From Dendrophyllia cribrosa (lineage: Eukaryota; Cnidaria; Anthozoa; Scleractinia; Dendrophylliidae), in assembly GCA_024195265.1 (NCBI GenBank), contig JAJLRJ010000002.1:19046307-19110306 (forward strand): a stretch of 64,000 nucleotides of DNA. The letters run 5' to 3'. The translations under genes and the position numbers were made by a program. Under the pieces are notes generated by a model. The model was not told the origin of the DNA. It saw only the letters and a program-made list of their open reading frames with translations, and ran no database searches. Positions 10,191-19,560 of the stretch are shown here, in pieces (the stretch's first letter is position 1; every line of letters starts with the position of its first letter).

Positions 10191-12489
10191 AGTGGTGATG
10201 ATGATCAATGATGGTCCGCTGAAGCCAGAACCAGTTAACATTTTACCTAACGAAAAATTTATTTTTATACCGATATTTATAGACAAATCATGTGTAAAAA
10301 AGAGTTGATTTGGTACAGCAATTTGAGCCCAAGGTTATTTCCAAAATTCGTATTAAGTATGAGCTCATGCGCTTACTAAAAAACCGCTATTTTGTCGTTA
10401 GCGTTTTATGAGGGTTAAAATTCCTCAGAGGCCGAAACACGTATTAATGAGATTATTTTTGTTAAATCTTGGGTATGGATCTTGTGTATGGATTACTCTA
10501 GAAAACAAACACCCGCAATCTGCATTCACCGCCTCGATATTTCTTCAGAGCAACAGAAGTGAAAACAAGCTAGAGAAAGCGAACGCTATTGCATGCAGGG
10601 TATGCTAAGGAAAAGGCAGTTGGGGTTACTTATATGGTTAATCATTAATATTTTACTTTCAGATGCGACAGTAACTGCTATATTGATACCGTTGAGATCG
10701 CCGTTCATGAAAACATGGGGATTACTGCGATACATGACACCGAGCGCTTAATTAAACTGATAAAAATCGGGTGTACTGTTTTCTGTTTATGAGAAAATGC
10801 ACTTACAACTAAAAGCTTAGGCTGGGAATGAGCGGCACTAGACAACAAAAACGTCTAGATCAAAAGATGATGAAAAGAACAAGCATTTAAACCCAATAAA
10901 ACGAAAATACAAAGAAAGGGTCGTCAGTTCTAGCGGGATTATATTCCTTAGCTAAGTAACGTTCACTACGCTTTAGTTTGATTGCAATAAAGCAATTTTA
11001 TCGAGCTACGGGCGGTATAGCAACAATATGTCGAGGAGCCAACCCACCCCTTCATTTCCCTATCAAGAAACATATATTCCGACTGGCTCTCAGCGTTGGT
11101 ATCACTCACAAGAAACAAAAACATAATGAAATAACCGACTCTGTATTTAACTGACACACGGTCAAGTGTCATTATGAAAGCTGGTGAAACGTCGATTCAA
11201 ATAATGACCGTAAGTTAATAGCTCTGAAGTGTACTGTGATCTACAGTGAGTGTCAGTTCCTTTCCCTCATGTAAAATAGAAAGCTAAGACTATTATATGA
11301 ATTTGTTTGTACTGACCACAGGTCGAGCCGTTAGCGATTTATGTGACCATGAGTCAGACACCCCTATCCATTTTCAGACCTAAAAATTAAAATTCTCCCA
11401 CTTCATACACATAATACAATGGTGTTTGTATAGTTAAAAACAAAAAAATATCAATGGGAGCAACGCGTGCGTAAAAATCTGTTTTATACCTCGTTCAGTG
11501 CCAAAAACTCTCGCGAAGTTTAAAGTTACAAAACACGAAAATGTTTCTTTAGAAAACACTAGAAAACGAGCAGAAAACAGGTAGTACGAATATAGTTTCT
11601 TTAATTTGAAAATGTTTTTTTTCGTGAATTCCATCTACAGAATTTTAATTCTGTTACCGTAAAACAGCTTGGTACAAAAAATAAGGATTTGACCCGCATA
11701 GAGCCATACTTTTCGTGACAATCGTTGGTGGCCATGCGTCAGTCACGGTTCTCTATCGCCTTCATTTCTGGTTAGCACGTATTTGTATATTCGCCAAGGG
11801 CTGCTTGAAAGAATTATATGATCGACATTTAAGCACACAAAAATTTGATAATTCATTCTTGCCATTGACAGTAATAGAACTCAAACGGATTGACATTTTC
11901 TACGTTCGAGTATTAAACAACCCACCCGGGGATACCAACAGTTTCAGTGATTCATGTTTGTTTAGATCATCGCATTCCACTTAATCAATAGAAAACATCA
12001 TCGCTTGAATAAAAAATATGTGGAATCTCTCATTGACAGGGTTTCACTAAAACTCTTCTTTACATCGACGGCTTAACGACAATCTTCGTCGCTTTAAGAG
12101 CGTCTGGATTGAGATGAACGATGACCTAAGGAGATTAATACTTTTTAGGCCGCTAAATAATTTCTTACAACCAAACACCGCTTGATACTTTTAAAACTTG
12201 TCCATTCGTTATCAATTACAAGCATTGAAATTTTCGTTGAAATGTTACGTTTTTATCCAGTATTTTACTTGAGAAAGACATTTGCTTTTAACATTATCTT
12301 TGAAACATATGACGGCGAAATTATTTACATCTGTAGTCTGCTGCTCGGAAAATTATCTAAACAATCATATGGCCCTTTAAAAACAGTGATGCTATGAAAA
12401 CCATAGCACTTACCTGTTGAGTGATCATAGGAGATCCCTAAAAGCAGAAACAAAGCGAGATGTTTAAGACCAAACAACCCGCACATCAT
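500..12489 (-). CDS. WFIKKN-like secreted multi-domain protease inhibitor with thyroglobulin type-1 repeats (gene level, 3' partial)
   Basis: Joined minus-strand exons: 12414-12489, 8677-8886, 5327-5554, 4594-4863, 3729-3932, 3235-3402, 2003-2227, 940-1146, 500-712. Every internal junction is phase 1 with AG acceptors and GT donors, so the 1801 nt join without frame conflict into about 600 residues. Domain order is signal peptide, WAP four-disulfide core, follistatin/Kazal, Ig, Kunitz, Kunitz, three thyroglobulin type-1. The first five domains match the order of vertebrate WFIKKN1/2 (WAP, follistatin/Kazal, immunoglobulin, Kunitz, Kunitz, NTR). In those proteins the modules bind GDF8/GDF11 and inhibit serine proteases; that role here is only inference. 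No NTR exon is seen before the left edge. Intron 1 (3.5 kb) and the Kazal-WAP intron (3.1 kb) hold repeat debris. The final exon and stop are outside the window. An additional small exon missed by eye is possible. Confidence 0.85.
940..1146 (-). CDS. Thyroglobulin type-1 repeat exon (second of three)
   Basis: Sixty-nine codons, phase 1 at both ends (acceptor ctttttcag, donor GTTTGTATG). It carries [25 protein letters not shown], the full CWCV motif and the closing LKC. Of the three repeats this one is closest to the thyroglobulin consensus. The donor hexamer GTTTGT is weak compared with the other exons. Confidence 0.88.
1795..1987. repeat. 48-bp tandem repeat, four copies
   Basis: The 48-bp unit begins ctctgagactattgataatg and is repeated about four times with one or two substitutions. 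Because 48 is a multiple of three it keeps a chance plus-strand frame open, but that frame resembles no protein. It lies in the intron just downstream (minus strand) of the first thyroglobulin exon. Confidence 0.9.
2003..2227 (-). CDS. Thyroglobulin type-1 repeat exon (first of three)
   Basis: Seventy-five codons, phase 1 at both ends, donor GTAAAGG. The core shows [12 protein letters not shown], then [20 protein letters not shown] and the last Cys in PLNC. This is the thyroglobulin type-1 pattern with Phe in place of Trp in the C-x-C motif. Such domains are found in thyropins, which inhibit cysteine cathepsins, and in matrix proteins such as SPOCK/testican and nidogen. The donor lies about 15 nt from a 48-bp tandem repeat in the following intron. 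Confidence 0.88.
2478..2517. repeat. (AAT)n microsatellite
   Basis: An uninterrupted run of ATA/AAT triplets of about 40 bp inside the 1-kb intron between Kunitz 2 and the first thyroglobulin exon. The rest of that intron (2228-3234) shows nothing recognisable. Confidence 0.9.
3235..3402 (-). CDS. Kunitz/BPTI domain 2 exon
   Basis: Fifty-six codons, phase 1 at both ends (acceptor ggctttcag, donor GTACGTAA). Six cysteines, GPCRGF at the reactive-site position and [12 protein letters not shown] followed by CQQRC identify a second Kunitz domain directly after the first. The P1-equivalent residue is Arg. Two consecutive Kunitz modules after an Ig domain is the WFIKKN signature. Confidence 0.88.
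3729..3932 (-). CDS. Kunitz/BPTI domain 1 exon
   Basis: Sixty-eight codons, phase 1 at both ends. The domain has six cysteines in Kunitz spacing, the signature [11 protein letters not shown] and the closing EACSSAC. The residue after the second Cys (GYC-K-R), equivalent to P1 of BPTI, is Lys, as expected for a trypsin-like target (inference from family knowledge). A Gly/Ser/Lys-rich leader precedes the first Cys. Because it is embedded in a long multi-domain precursor, it is unlikely to be a free venom Kunitz peptide. Confidence 0.9.
4594..4863 (-). CDS. Immunoglobulin (I-set-like) domain exon
   Basis: Ninety codons, phase 1 at both ends (acceptor ...ttacatccag, donor GTGAGTG). The Ig hallmarks are visible: first Cys in ELTCRF, Trp in ITWQKV, and [12 protein letters not shown] holding the Asp-x-Gly-x-Tyr-x-Cys motif of the F strand, ending in the G-strand [10 protein letters not shown] lysine-rich stretch (HKKKQ) lies before the first strand. 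Position between the Kazal and Kunitz domains matches WFIKKN. The N-linked site NVT is in the last strand. Confidence 0.88.
5327..5554 (-). CDS. Follistatin/Kazal domain exon
   Basis: Seventy-six codons, phase 1 at both ends. The N-terminal part is a follistatin-like cysteine hairpin ([14 protein letters not shown], then RCSCRSKC). It leads into a Kazal core with the hallmark [15 protein letters not shown], a following Cys, and the closing YGKC. This composite follistatin-plus-Kazal module is the one found second in WFIKKN and also in agrin and follistatins. Kazal domains commonly inhibit serine proteases, and in follistatin-like proteins they contact TGF-beta ligands. The donor is GTGAGTG. 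Confidence 0.88.
5934..6626. mobile_element. MITE-like element with about 28-bp terminal inverted repeats
   Basis: The left end reads tactgtcaactctctctaag and the right end, reverse-complemented, reads tacagtcaactctctcttaa; both continue into cggacacc. Sub-terminal copies of 'tagagaggtgtccg' occur near both ends (about 5992, 6513, 6596). No transposase reading frame is present, so it is a non-autonomous element. It sits in the intron between the WAP and Kazal exons and is interrupted by a second foldback element at 6118-6432. Confidence 0.7.
6118..6432. mobile_element. Nested foldback element inside the 5934-6626 MITE
   Basis: The left arm (gggggaggggggactcccgt, then acgacgagggtgctcgtc) is the inverted complement of the right arm at about 6387-6432 (gacgagcactcccgtc, then atgggagtaccccctccccc). 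The roughly 230-bp centre contains repeated 'ggtacc'-type motifs. No coding capacity was seen. Confidence 0.6.
7282..7694. mobile_element. Foldback/MITE-like element with internal minisatellite
   Basis: The left end (ccccgggaggtactcc, followed by atacggggatgctttgcccg) mirrors the right end (ggggcggagcatccccg, then a poly-C run and ctcccgggg). Between them are three or more copies of a roughly 32-bp unit containing gtatatgaaaggggtacc. It lies in the same intron as the previous elements. The poly-C run (about 7663-7682) makes its length uncertain. Confidence 0.6.
8677..8886 (-). CDS. WAP (whey acidic protein, four-disulfide core) domain exon
   Basis: Seventy codons with phase 1 at both ends (acceptor AG at 8887-8888, donor GT at 8675-8676). 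A basic stretch (RFRRQ) precedes the domain. Eight cysteines follow in WAP spacing: RCPS, RNCSS, GQC, GDC, the adjacent pair KCC, STC and RSC. Families with this fold often inhibit serine proteases. The basic RFRR just before the domain could be a processing site, but this is not shown. It is the first folded domain after the signal peptide, as in WFIKKN proteins. Confidence 0.88.
8930..9045. repeat. 9-bp minisatellite (aggtactac)n
   Basis: About a dozen copies of aggtactac with point variants (agtactaca, cggtactac), in intron 1 about 45 bp from the acceptor of the WAP exon. Confidence 0.9.
9425..9812 (+). mobile_element. 3' end of a non-LTR retrotransposon (LINE), truncated
   Basis: On the plus strand, positions about 9477-9650 encode the conserved C-terminal tail of LINE reverse transcriptase polyproteins: [16 protein letters not shown], then [17 protein letters not shown] and a Cys-rich end, then a stop. 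A frameshift breaks the frame upstream of about 9475. The element ends in 'gaataaag' followed by (ATT)n at 9781-9812, the simple-repeat tail typical of CR1/L2-type LINEs. It is 5' truncated and lies antisense inside intron 1 of the WFIKKN-like gene. Confidence 0.75.
9813..12413. other. Intron 1 remainder, no gene recognised
   Basis: About 2.6 kb without any reading frame that resembles a protein family. It holds a 27-bp poly-G run at about 10165-10190. A promoter for an alternative transcript cannot be ruled out by eye. Confidence 0.5.
12414..12489 (-). CDS. Exon 1 of WFIKKN-like gene: start codon and signal peptide
   Basis: Two in-frame ATGs open a 25-codon reading frame beginning [18 protein letters not shown], with a short basic/His step followed by a Leu/Phe-rich core, a typical cleavable signal peptide. 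The exon ends with a single G before the strong donor GTAAGTG. That G completes a GCT codon with the CT that opens the WAP exon at 8886. The first ATG (12487-12489) was chosen; the second, one codon later, would give nearly the same peptide. This exon shows that the inhibitor gene starts here and is not simply the tail of the vWA gene upstream. No clear TATA box was found above it. Confidence 0.78.
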
Positions 12490-13580
12490 AGCTTGCTGTT
12501 CACTGTGTTTGTGTGCCCGCGGAGATTAAACCGGAAGATATCAAGTTTCTCATTAATAGAAATCTGAGGGCGTTGTTGGCCTCCAACAATGTCACAATAT
12601 TGGTCTAGCCATTACAGGACGCTTTCATTCATCAAGTTTTATTTTCACCCTGTGTAGTCACGCTATCGATCAATCCGGCTTGACAAACTGTGACTGACTG
12701 GCTGCAATATTTAGAGAAAACACACAAGACTGGAAGACTGAGAGTGAGAATAAAAAATAACACGTTTTGCCCGATTTTACAAATTTTTCAAACAAATGTG
12801 GAGACAGACGGAAGGGTGATGATACTGTGTGGTTTTCAAGACAAATATTTTCAACAATAACATTTTTTACTCTATGATCCTGATTCGAAATCCTTTACGC
12901 ACAACTGAAGGGGCAGAGCTTACTATGACTGTACTACATTTTTTTTTGATACATGAAAAGGGAGACGTAGAATTTATGATTTTTTTCAATTATTTATGCC
13001 GAACTGGTCTTTCCGCGGCCAATTACAGGAGTACGCATTTCAGTAAAGGTGTTCGTAAAAGGGCCACTTAATACCACAAAACAACAAAGTCCTTAGTCAT
13101 TTCATTTATCCGTTGCGTCATCAACCACCAATACCGGTTTCTTCGAATGAACGTCCGGGGTATTTATTACAAACTCAGTTGCTTTGAGAGAACGAATAAC
13201 AACAACAACAACAACAACAATTTATTCAGGTATTCCCATTTCTATACATGGTATTACCAGATAATAAAAATTACAAAAAAGAAGTTCATTGTACATTACT
13301 GTATCAGGGTTAATTACAAATAAAATAAATAGAGGAAATAACAGTATTGTGTATATAATATGGAATTATTTCTAATTAATTATTAATTAATAATTGATAA
13401 TTAATTAATTAATTATTTCTAACTAATTAATTATAATATGGAATTATGTGTAGAGAACGAATAAATGGAAAGAATAAATGGTCGAACTGATAACATAATC
13501 TTCTTTTGTGAACATTCAATAAGGAGAGGGTATATTTTATTAGCGTGGGAGGAGGGGGGCATTTAAATTCAAGAATTTAG
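12490..13580. other. Upstream region of the WFIKKN-like gene
   Basis: This should contain the promoter, but no TATA box at the expected spacing stands out. A short palindrome (ttgttggcctccaacaa) lies at about 12574-12590. An (AAC)n run of about 20 bp is at 13197-13219, and an AT-rich palindromic stretch made of attaatta units lies at about 13368-13440. Confidence 0.4.
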
Positions 13581-13954
13581 TTTTATCGACTGAGTCGATA
13601 AGGTAAATTGACCACTGTAAAAAGATTCAAATAGCTGACGTTTCGAGCGCTAGCCCCACAGGACGAAATAACGACTTTAAGTGCAAGTAAAGGTTCATTA
13701 AAGAAAACTTAAAGAACAATTTCGACTATCTTTAAGTGCACCGTAAATTACTTAAATAAGCCTACGCTATTGGTGGAAATTTGGTGACGTGAAAAACAAA
13801 TGTAAACAAGACGCATATGTGCGTGAACTTGGGCTTCTTTCCTGGCATATCCAGCTATGAACGGCAGAATTTTGACATGATGAAATCTCAGTTGTTTGTT
13901 GTTTATTGTTTTAACGCTTTAGCATAGTACAAGCAAGTAAGCATTGTTTATTCT

Positions 13955-14701
13955 TCACTCAGTAGGGCATCTGACAGGATGCGGTGCGGATCTGCATATT
14001 AAATTCACTAACTTCCGCATCCTGCGTATTCTGAGGGCATTTTCCCGCTTAAAACTGAAAAATTGCTTCACAAAAGCGAAAAAACAGCTTTCTACTATCC
14101 TCAAATGGATTGTCCCACAACCTTTAAACAAAAACTTCGTTTTATTTCGTTGTGTTTTAACTTTCACATCACAATAAACTTTGGAAGATTTGGGTGTATA
14201 TGAACGAATACCTTTATAAACAAATTCTCTAACCTTTCTGTTCTTGTTCCTCAAACGTTCCAGAGTTCGTATTGGTATTCTGCTGGGTTCACGATCACGT
14301 CTAAATACACGATAACGCTTATGCAAATGTTTCTTTACATGATTAACATTGGATAGCTCATTTGATATAGCATAATTCTTGATTTGTTCACTCACAAATG
14401 TTCGCTCGTTAATTGATCTCTCGTAAAGTCCGCGGAGCGACCCCTTCATAAAACGCTCAAAAACGTGCAGTGTGGGTCTACCGCAAACGGTGTGTCCATT
14501 TGTATGTGGCTTGAGCGGAGAAGAAATCATAGTATTCGTGCTTCCTTTCAAGGCCGACGCTCGATATAAATCCACCATTTTTAAACCATGTGCGTGTTCT
14601 GTAATCATGCGCATGCGCAGAAACAATAAGAAGGCACGCATGCGTTTTAGGGCCCAGACGGCGATTTGTGACTCAAGACAAAAACCAAAAACGAAGGGCA
14701 T
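13955..14701 (-). CDS. Unrecognised 248-codon open frame within the Penelope-like fragment
   Basis: This is the longest uninterrupted reading frame in the window. It starts just downstream of the broken GIY-YIG frame and runs on the same strand. The product is strongly basic (many Arg/Lys, for example RIPIRTLERLRNKNRKVR) with no motif I recognise, no signal peptide and no membrane segment. It may be a chance frame in the 3' region of the retroelement, or a remnant of a second protein. I do not assign a function. Confidence 0.2.
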   Translation of the reverse strand: MPFVFGFCLESQIAVWALKRMRAFLLFLRMRMITEHAHGLKMVDLYRASALKGSTNTMISSPLKPHTNGHTVCGRPTLHVFERFMKGSLRGLYERSINERTFVSEQIKNYAISNELSNVNHVKKHLHKRYRVFRRDREPSRIPIRTLERLRNKNRKVREFVYKGIRSYTPKSSKVYCDVKVKTQRNKTKFLFKGCGTIHLRIVESCFFAFVKQFFSFKRENALRIRRMRKLVNLICRSAPHPVRCPTE

Positions 14702-14740
14702 TTTTAACCTTGGGCTCCCTTTGGGGGGAAGCCCAAGTAA

Positions 14741-15142
14741 TTAGTTGAATGAAAAGCGTTCGTTGATTCCGTGGGGTTTGAGAGTGCCGATTTGAAAGAT
14801 GATTTTTTTGTTCTAGGTTTTTACGGCTTTCTGTGTTACCCTGGTGTAGGAAAAGGCCGCAGATTGTCATGTGTTGTTTAGAATGGTTAGAAAGATTAAA
14901 ATGGCGCGCGACTGGTTTCAGGATGCGTCTTTGTCAATTTTTTTCAACGTCTCGGAGATGTTCACGAAAACGGTCGCCCAGTCTCCTCCCTGTTTCGCCA
15001 ATGTATATCTTTTTGCAAAATGTACATATTATGCAGTAGATAACATTTACGGAGGTGCATGTAAAACGATCAGTGATTTTAATAGATCGTTTGGGTCCTG
15101 TTATTTTGTCCGCGTTGTGAATGAAAGGACAAGTGTTACATC
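14741..15142 (-). pseudogene. GIY-YIG endonuclease domain of a Penelope-like element, frameshifted
   Basis: Read on the minus strand from 15142: CNTCPFI, then ITDRFTCTSVNVIYCIIC, then KKIYIGETGRRLGDRFREHL. This is the GIY-YIG nuclease core fused C-terminally to Penelope-like reverse transcriptases. The frame breaks in an A-run shortly after REHLRDVEK. It continues in another frame through HFNLSNHSKQHMTICGLFL, and shifts again before a final stop at 14741. At least two frameshifts make it non-functional. No reverse transcriptase motif lies upstream. Confidence 0.75.
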
Positions 15143-15547
15143 CAACGAAGGGCTAGCGCTCGAAACGTCAGCTATTTGAATCTTTTTACGGTGGTCAATT
15201 TACCTTATCGACTCAGTCGATAAAATTTAAATTCTCGTGTTTCATCCCCCCACCGACGCAACACCACAGTTTCTCTAGAAACTAACCCCATTCATTTAAA
15301 TTCAAAGCTACGATAAAAGACTCCTTGTTACTTGTACATGTATTACGGTTATGATTACGTCAAAATCAAATCCCAACTATCAATTAATTAATATATATAG
15401 TTAGGCTTGGCCTAACAGCGTTGCCCTCTGAAGACCCTCTGAACAAGCTTAACTAAGATGAAACTTAACTTAGGTGAAAGGTCGGAATTAAGATTGACGA
15501 CCAGGCTATTTTTCAATTTTAGCAATTCTCAAAAACTGTAAGCTTAA

Positions 15548-16595
15548 AGGCCCATCTTCACTTACCGTGATGCACCGCGCATTGTTTATTTTGATTTGGA
15601 CCCAGATAAATGCGATCTCTCGCGAAGTGAAATTTTGGCCTCTCATCTCCACGAAGAAATGAACACTGAGTTTGAAATTTCGTTCGACATTGATTTTAAA
15701 ATTTATTAGTCCAAAGAAGCGGTCCTGTTAGATATTAAAAGTCCGTATAACATGTCTCGCATTTTGTCTGGGGCCGCTCAACCCGCCTTTGTGTAGCTCC
15801 AGTCGCCGAGGTAGTTTCCTCCACTTCGAAAGTTCGCATCGAAAACATTTTCACGTCGAGGGACGTGGAAAACCTCCTGCTATTTTTACCGAAACTTTAA
15901 GGTCGATGCCCCTTAAAACGAAACCTCCAGCGAGCCGAGAAGTGTTTGTATTTTGTGGGCTGTTATTTGCATCGGGCATAATTAATGAGCTCCGCTGGCG
16001 GAGGACGTTTTCTCGGCTTCAGAAGTTTGCATAAAAAAAAATTCAACGGCTAGGGACGGAGAAAACCTCCTTCAACTTCCATGGAATATTTCACATAGAT
16101 GCTGGCAAAAACGACTCCGCCGGCGAGCCGAGAAGTTTTGAGCTTTTTGTTGTTTACAGTTACGGTCGACCGGTCATGCATCAACGGATTCAAATGTCAA
16201 CTGACAGTATCTGTATGTGGAAAAAAATTACAAAGAAAAGATTCGAAGATAAATCTTAACTAGTAGGCAATCTAATATACCTATTTCTTTTCCATGGACG
16301 ACCGAATTTCTGAGCCAAACCTTCTGAAGGATCCGCCTCGAGCCTTCGGCGGCGTTGCTTAGAAAACGTATCAGTAACGATGGAAAATAAAAGAAAACAT
16401 ACAAAAACAAGATGCAATGCCTGGAATATGAACTAAATATTTGAATGAAATCATCTTGAAGTTAATAGACGATACAGATTCCCCGATGTAAACGGATTAT
16501 TTTAGGAATCAAACTTTCTCGCCTTAAAATGGATTTTCTGGGCCCCAGAAATTCTAGAACGCCCGCAATGAGTCACGGTAAGTGATGATGGGCCT
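15548..16595. mobile_element. About 1.05-kb inverted-repeat element flanked by TTAA
   Basis: The left end reads TTAA then aggcccatcttcacttaccg, and the right end, reverse-complemented, reads TTAA then aggcccatcatcacttaccg. TTAA occurs outside both ends (15544-15547 and 16596-16599), as in piggyBac-type insertions. The match also includes 'aagc' outside TTAA on both sides, so the true edge may be a few bases further out. Inside, two imperfect copies of a motif ending in 'gcgagccgagaagt' (about 15840-15950 and 16030-16140) are found. There is no transposase frame. Confidence 0.55.
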
Positions 16596-16599
16596 TTAA

Positions 16600-19120
16600 G
16601 CTTGTTACCCGACCGTCTGCACAGTGCATTTAGACCGTACAAAAGTTCACAAAAACAACTTTTTCTCCGTCTAGAATAACTATTTTTTTCGACTATTTTC
16701 CGAATAATTATACACTTTTTGCTTGTCACAAGATGCCCGAGAAACTGATTTGGAAACCAAAATTGCAAAAATACACAAACATATTTGCATAAGGCGACGC
16801 GAGTATAAAATCTAAGTCTTGTTTTGTTTACATAAAATCGCTTTTCAATCTATGTAATGAATGAACAAACACATAAAAATGGACAACACAATCTTCTTTC
16901 GAAAAATTTTATTCAAATCTCCATTAGTTTATGTTTAAAAGCAAAACGCAAAACGCGCATCGAGGCCGAGCCGGGTCTTCGATGAAATTCAAGAAATTAA
17001 TACAACTGAATTTAGGCTACACGTTTAAAAACAATTCTCCAAAACTAACGAGAACAGAAACAAAAAGTCAATCACAGATTGATATCAAGATAAATTCCCA
17101 TCGAAAAATGTAATTTGTTTTACCTTTAAGTCCCTCCGGCGACTACTGTGCTTTGAAATTCTTTAAATCTCCGCTTTGGTGCTGAAATCCGTAAAACGAC
17201 CCCATCTCCCGCATTGCTAAAAATGTATATAGTTCCTCGAAGCAAGATTTTATCCCTGAAAGCTCTTCTTTTTCCACTAAAGCGGCTTCTGAGTATCCCT
17301 TAATTAGTATCCCTGTCTTGAGTAGCAAACCACGAAAAAATGCAGGAAAATAACAACTTTAATTTAAACCGTTTTCTCCGCTCAGTAAACACAGCAAAAC
17401 ATCAAAGTGTTTTCTCAGCTGACGTGACATTCGGCCGTGTAACCGCGCGAAAAAAAGCCTCGCTTTGGTTTCAACATGACGTCGTACGCGCATGTTTTGT
17501 TTTGCGACGTCGCTAGCCATGACCATGAAAAATGACGGGCTAGGTTCTATGAGTATGGGGCTGCGCAGCCGGGCCTTCGGCCCGGCGAGTGCTCCGCTAT
17601 AAAGGTCAGACTTGCATTTCTCAAAACTTCCGAAAATGTATTTTATTTACAGACCATTTACGAAATAAAATTCAAATTTCGTTGACGTTAAAAGCTAAAC
17701 AACAAAATTCAAATTAACGAAAAACGTTGCATTGGTTTGCTCAATTCTAAAAATAGCTTTCGGACCTCGTTCAACGCTTCGTGTATCCACGAAATAAAAA
17801 GGGAAAGACAATCTAGTTGTTTAAATAGAGACCTTCAGTGTCAATTTGATGCAGCTCTAAGGGGTGAAAACGAGTTTGAGTCCAACCCCCAAAACAAGAT
17901 TCTAGTACGTTTTTCGGTTTCCGACGATCAGCCCCTCAATTTTTATGGGAGACCACTCGGGGGCAAATGTAAGTGTTTCTTACACCGAGGTTATTACTAA
18001 AGTTGTGAGAAAGAAAAAGAAAAACAGCAGCTCGTGAAAGAGAAAATCGAGAACGAAAAAAAAAACTTTTACCATCACGACGTCTGACAGCTGGCGAAGA
18101 GAAGCGATGGAAAGAAAAACAACCTCGATCAAAACACTAAAAAAAAACTAAAGCCGTTCAGTATCACGATGAGCGAAAAAAAGAAAATGACAGAGCTTGA
18201 ACAAAACGTTTTAGTCACCGCTTCACCTACACTCGAGACCTTCAAGGCAAAAGTCGCAAAACAACTCTTCAGAAATCAAACGTGATCCATTCGCTCAGTT
18301 CTAACTGGTAACGCAGCATTTTGCGTTACTAATTAGATCCTCCCAGATAAAATTTGACTAAGAAGATGTCAAAGAAAGTTTGTCTGAAGTGATTCATCTT
18401 TGATATTTTTCAACTAAAGATTATCGGGGGCATATCGCCGAATATCGCGCTACGAAGGCAGATTTTTGTAAATCAGAGTATTTTCCACTCGCATATGATT
18501 ATCTTTGAAACAAGTCGGTGACGCCCAAATTGTTTTGCATTCTTGGCAAAGTAACTAATTATCAAGCAGTGGCAAAAGGTTGAAAGAAAGATTTATCCTG
18601 TAGAAGATTTTCACGCGAACGTCTATCCATTGAAAATCCATTTAACTAAAAACAAACAGGCTAAAACATCGGTTTACTGCGTGACTTTGTTTCATGGAAA
18701 ACTTCACTGATGGCGATGTCGATGGCCGGAAACTAGGCTATTTGGCCGGAAAATGGGACGACATAGGAGTTTTTCAAGAAGTGGCATAATTTTTTATATA
18801 CTTTAAGGAAGTGGCCAGTCTTCGTATATTCTCCGAACGAAATCTCAGACATTTTCGGATAAAAGACAACATACTGTACGTTCTTCTACTGACTTCGAAC
18901 GCGACTAATTTTTTTTTGGCTCCGTCATAAATTAGCTGTGAGCAACCAACCGACTATCTAACAACACCACTACTTTACAATCAAAACGACCACCCTTTAA
19001 TATACATGAACGGGCCTTTAATGGCCGGAATATTCAGGTTCCTTCATGTAACGATGTAACGATCTTTTAAAAAAATCCTGCAGGATAAGAGTACTGCTGA
19101 TCTTCGATCCTTCGTCAAAG
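16600..19120. other. Intergenic sequence, no gene recognised
   Basis: About 2.5 kb with no supportable coding exon on either strand. A GC-rich patch at about 17555-17605 contains a small hairpin (gccgggccttcggcccggc) and resembles the end of a dispersed repeat. A purine-rich A/G stretch lies at about 18000-18190. Confidence 0.45.
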
Positions 19121-19123
19121 CCC

Positions 19124-19560
19124 AGGAGGGGGGTACTTTGTATATTTTTGGGTGGTGGTGTGCCCCTGGGACTCTGAAACCCTCCCCGCGGTATAGGGTA
19201 AGGGTTTTAGAGTCCTAAAGGCACACCACCACCCAAAAATATACAACGTACCCCCTCCCCGGTGTATAGGGTAAGGGTTTCAGAGTCCCAGGAGCACACC
19301 ACCACCCAAAAATATACAAAGAACCCCCTCCCCGCGGTATAGGGTAAGGGTTTCAGAGTCCCAGGGGCACACCACCACCCAAAAATATACAAAGAACCCC
19401 CTTACCCTATACCCTGGGGAGGGGGTACTTTGTATATTTGTGGGTGGTGGTGTGCCTTTGGGACTCTGAAACCCTTACCCCATACCCCGGGGAGGGAGTA
19501 CGTTGTATATTTTTGGATGGTGGTGTGCCCCTAGGACTCTGAAACTCTTACCCTATACGT
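19124..19560. repeat. Palindromic cluster of a roughly 65-bp repeat in both orientations
   Basis: The unit contains tgtatatttttgggtggtgg, then tgtgcccctgggactctgaa and accctatacc. About six copies are packed here: one forward (about 19137-19200), three reversed (about 19200-19395) and two forward (about 19415-19560). One more forward copy lies at about 19976-20030. It looks like a MITE end repeatedly inserted or amplified as a snap-back palindrome. Confidence 0.8.

Larger units (their letters stand above)
13581..15225 (-). mobile_element. Penelope-like retroelement fragment framed by inverted terminal repeats
   Basis: Both ends carry about 75 bp in inverted orientation: ttttatcgactgagtcgata, then aaggtaaattgaccac, then tagctgacgtttcgagcgct. 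Inside, on the minus strand, lies the GIY-YIG endonuclease tail of a Penelope-like element. The reverse transcriptase part is missing, so the copy is 5' truncated. Partial terminal repeats in inverted orientation are known for Penelope-like elements. Confidence 0.7.

Noticed and set aside
12574..12590. Palindrome ttgttggcctccaacaa as a promoter operator of the inhibitor gene
   Set aside because: Similar palindromes are common in dispersed repeats, and nothing else here indicates a regulatory function.
13955..14701. The 248-codon frame as a confident host gene
   Set aside because: It lies between the inverted ends of a decayed retroelement, shows no known motif and no splice partners; kept only as a low-confidence feature.
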